Shown in pieces: positions 63,720 to 64,000 of a DNA stretch of 64,000 nt. The DNA comes from Parvibaculaceae bacterium (GTDB lineage: Bacteria > Pseudomonadota > Alphaproteobacteria > Parvibaculales > Parvibaculaceae). The stretch's first letter is position 1, and every line of letters begins with the position of its first letter. Location: positions 186,001 to 250,000 of the forward strand of contig JAHBYJ010000002.1 in the NCBI GenBank assembly GCA_019636015.1, given 5' to 3'. Both the position numbers and the translations under genes were made by a program. A model generated the notes under the pieces. The model saw only the letters and a list, made by a program, of their open reading frames with translations, had not been told where the DNA came from and ran no database searches.

Positions 63720-64000
63720 TCAGTTCATGCGATAGCGGATCGGCACCGATTTCGGCCCGCAGACGAAACTTGCCTGCATGCGCTTCGGTTCGCCTGCCAG
63801 TTCAACACTTTGAAGGCGCGGCAGCAATTCCTCCCAGAGGATGCGCATTTCCATGCGGCCGAGATGCTGGCCGAGGCAGACATGCGCACCATAGCCGAAG
63901 GCGACATGCTTGTTGGGCGAACGGTCGACCTTGAAGGCGAAGGGATCGTCGAAAACATCCTCATCGCGGTTGCCGGACGGATAGGAAAGCATCAGCCAGT
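63720..64000 (-). CDS. Cytochrome P450, C-terminal part
   Basis: Only the last 93 codons are in the window; the gene continues past the right edge. The heme-ligand loop FGYGAHVCLGQHLGRME has the F-x-x-G-x-H-x-C-x-G pattern, followed by the C-terminal strand region PKRMQASFVCGPKSVPIRYRM. The ending resembles alkane- or steroid-hydroxylating bacterial P450s, but the part needed for assignment is missing. Rubredoxin follows directly. Confidence 0.93.
   Translation of the reverse strand, partial: WLMLSYPSGNRDEDVFDDPFAFKVDRSPNKHVAFGYGAHVCLGQHLGRMEMRILWEELLPRLQSVELAGEPKRMQASFVCGPKSVPIRYRMN

Overview
The window is G+C-rich, densely coded DNA from an alphaproteobacterium. The lineage markers are the flagellar regulators FliX, FlbT and FlaF, a flagellin-linked TPR-glycosyltransferase of the FlmG kind, a single-cysteine DksA, perfect CtrA-type boxes (TTAA-N7-TTAA) and alphaproteobacterial LexA boxes (GTTC-N7-GTTC) upstream of an imuA/imuB/dnaE2 mutagenesis cassette. 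The mix of P450, rubredoxin, ferredoxins and TauD-type oxygenase suits a hydrocarbon- or xenobiotic-using member such as Parvibaculum or a relative, but the genus is a guess.

Positions 1-20.6 kb are a flagellar gene cluster: motE, a DUF6468 gene, fliM and fliL on the minus strand; flgF, flgG, flgA and flgH on the plus strand; dksA and fliX; flgI, a flgJ-type rod gene, a flgN-like gene and an flmG-like gene; two flagellins with flbT and flaF; then flgL, flgK and flgE on the minus strand. Four good sigma-54 (-24/-12) promoters precede flgF, flgI, the first flagellin and flgE, and two exact CtrA boxes lie in the intergenic gaps. This matches a CtrA to sigma-54 flagellar hierarchy.

Positions 20.8-27.5 kb hold a MoxR AAA ATPase and a CoxE-type VWA protein, separated by a repeat-rich spacer and an LprI-like gene, then an adaptor/permease/ATPase export system. 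Positions 27.6-34.2 kb hold a 157-bp palindromic element and the SOS mutasome genes, split into imuB-dnaE2 and imuA by two paralogous lipoprotein genes; each half has its own LexA box.

Positions 34.2-45.3 kb are mosaic: an AT-rich pair of orphan genes (one a degenerate IrrE/ImmA-like protein), sulfotransferase, methyltransferase, two [2Fe-2S] ferredoxins, a thioredoxin-reductase-like FNR, chorismate mutase, a GST/TetR divergent pair, a sulfatase-superfamily hydrolase and, at 43.76-45.27 kb, an AT-richer gene fusing a TIR domain to a CobT-type VWA domain. That fusion is the strongest candidate for an undescribed system, probably immunity-related.

Positions 45.5-57.5 kb carry an L-2-hydroxyglutarate oxidase-like gene, an HPt protein, a large membrane coiled-coil protein, a GIY-YIG gene bracketed by REP-like repeats, an Mla/MCE lipid transport operon, a cytochrome c, a CHASE2 protein with a degenerate cyclase domain and a dipeptide epimerase. 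Positions 57.6-64 kb are a co-oriented minus-strand run (P450, rubredoxin, an unknown protein, APH-type kinase, a small unknown, MFS transporter, TauD-type dioxygenase, MDR oxidoreductase) that looks catabolic.

Several families of short intergenic palindromes are scattered through the right two thirds. Some supply the ribosome-binding sites of neighbouring genes.
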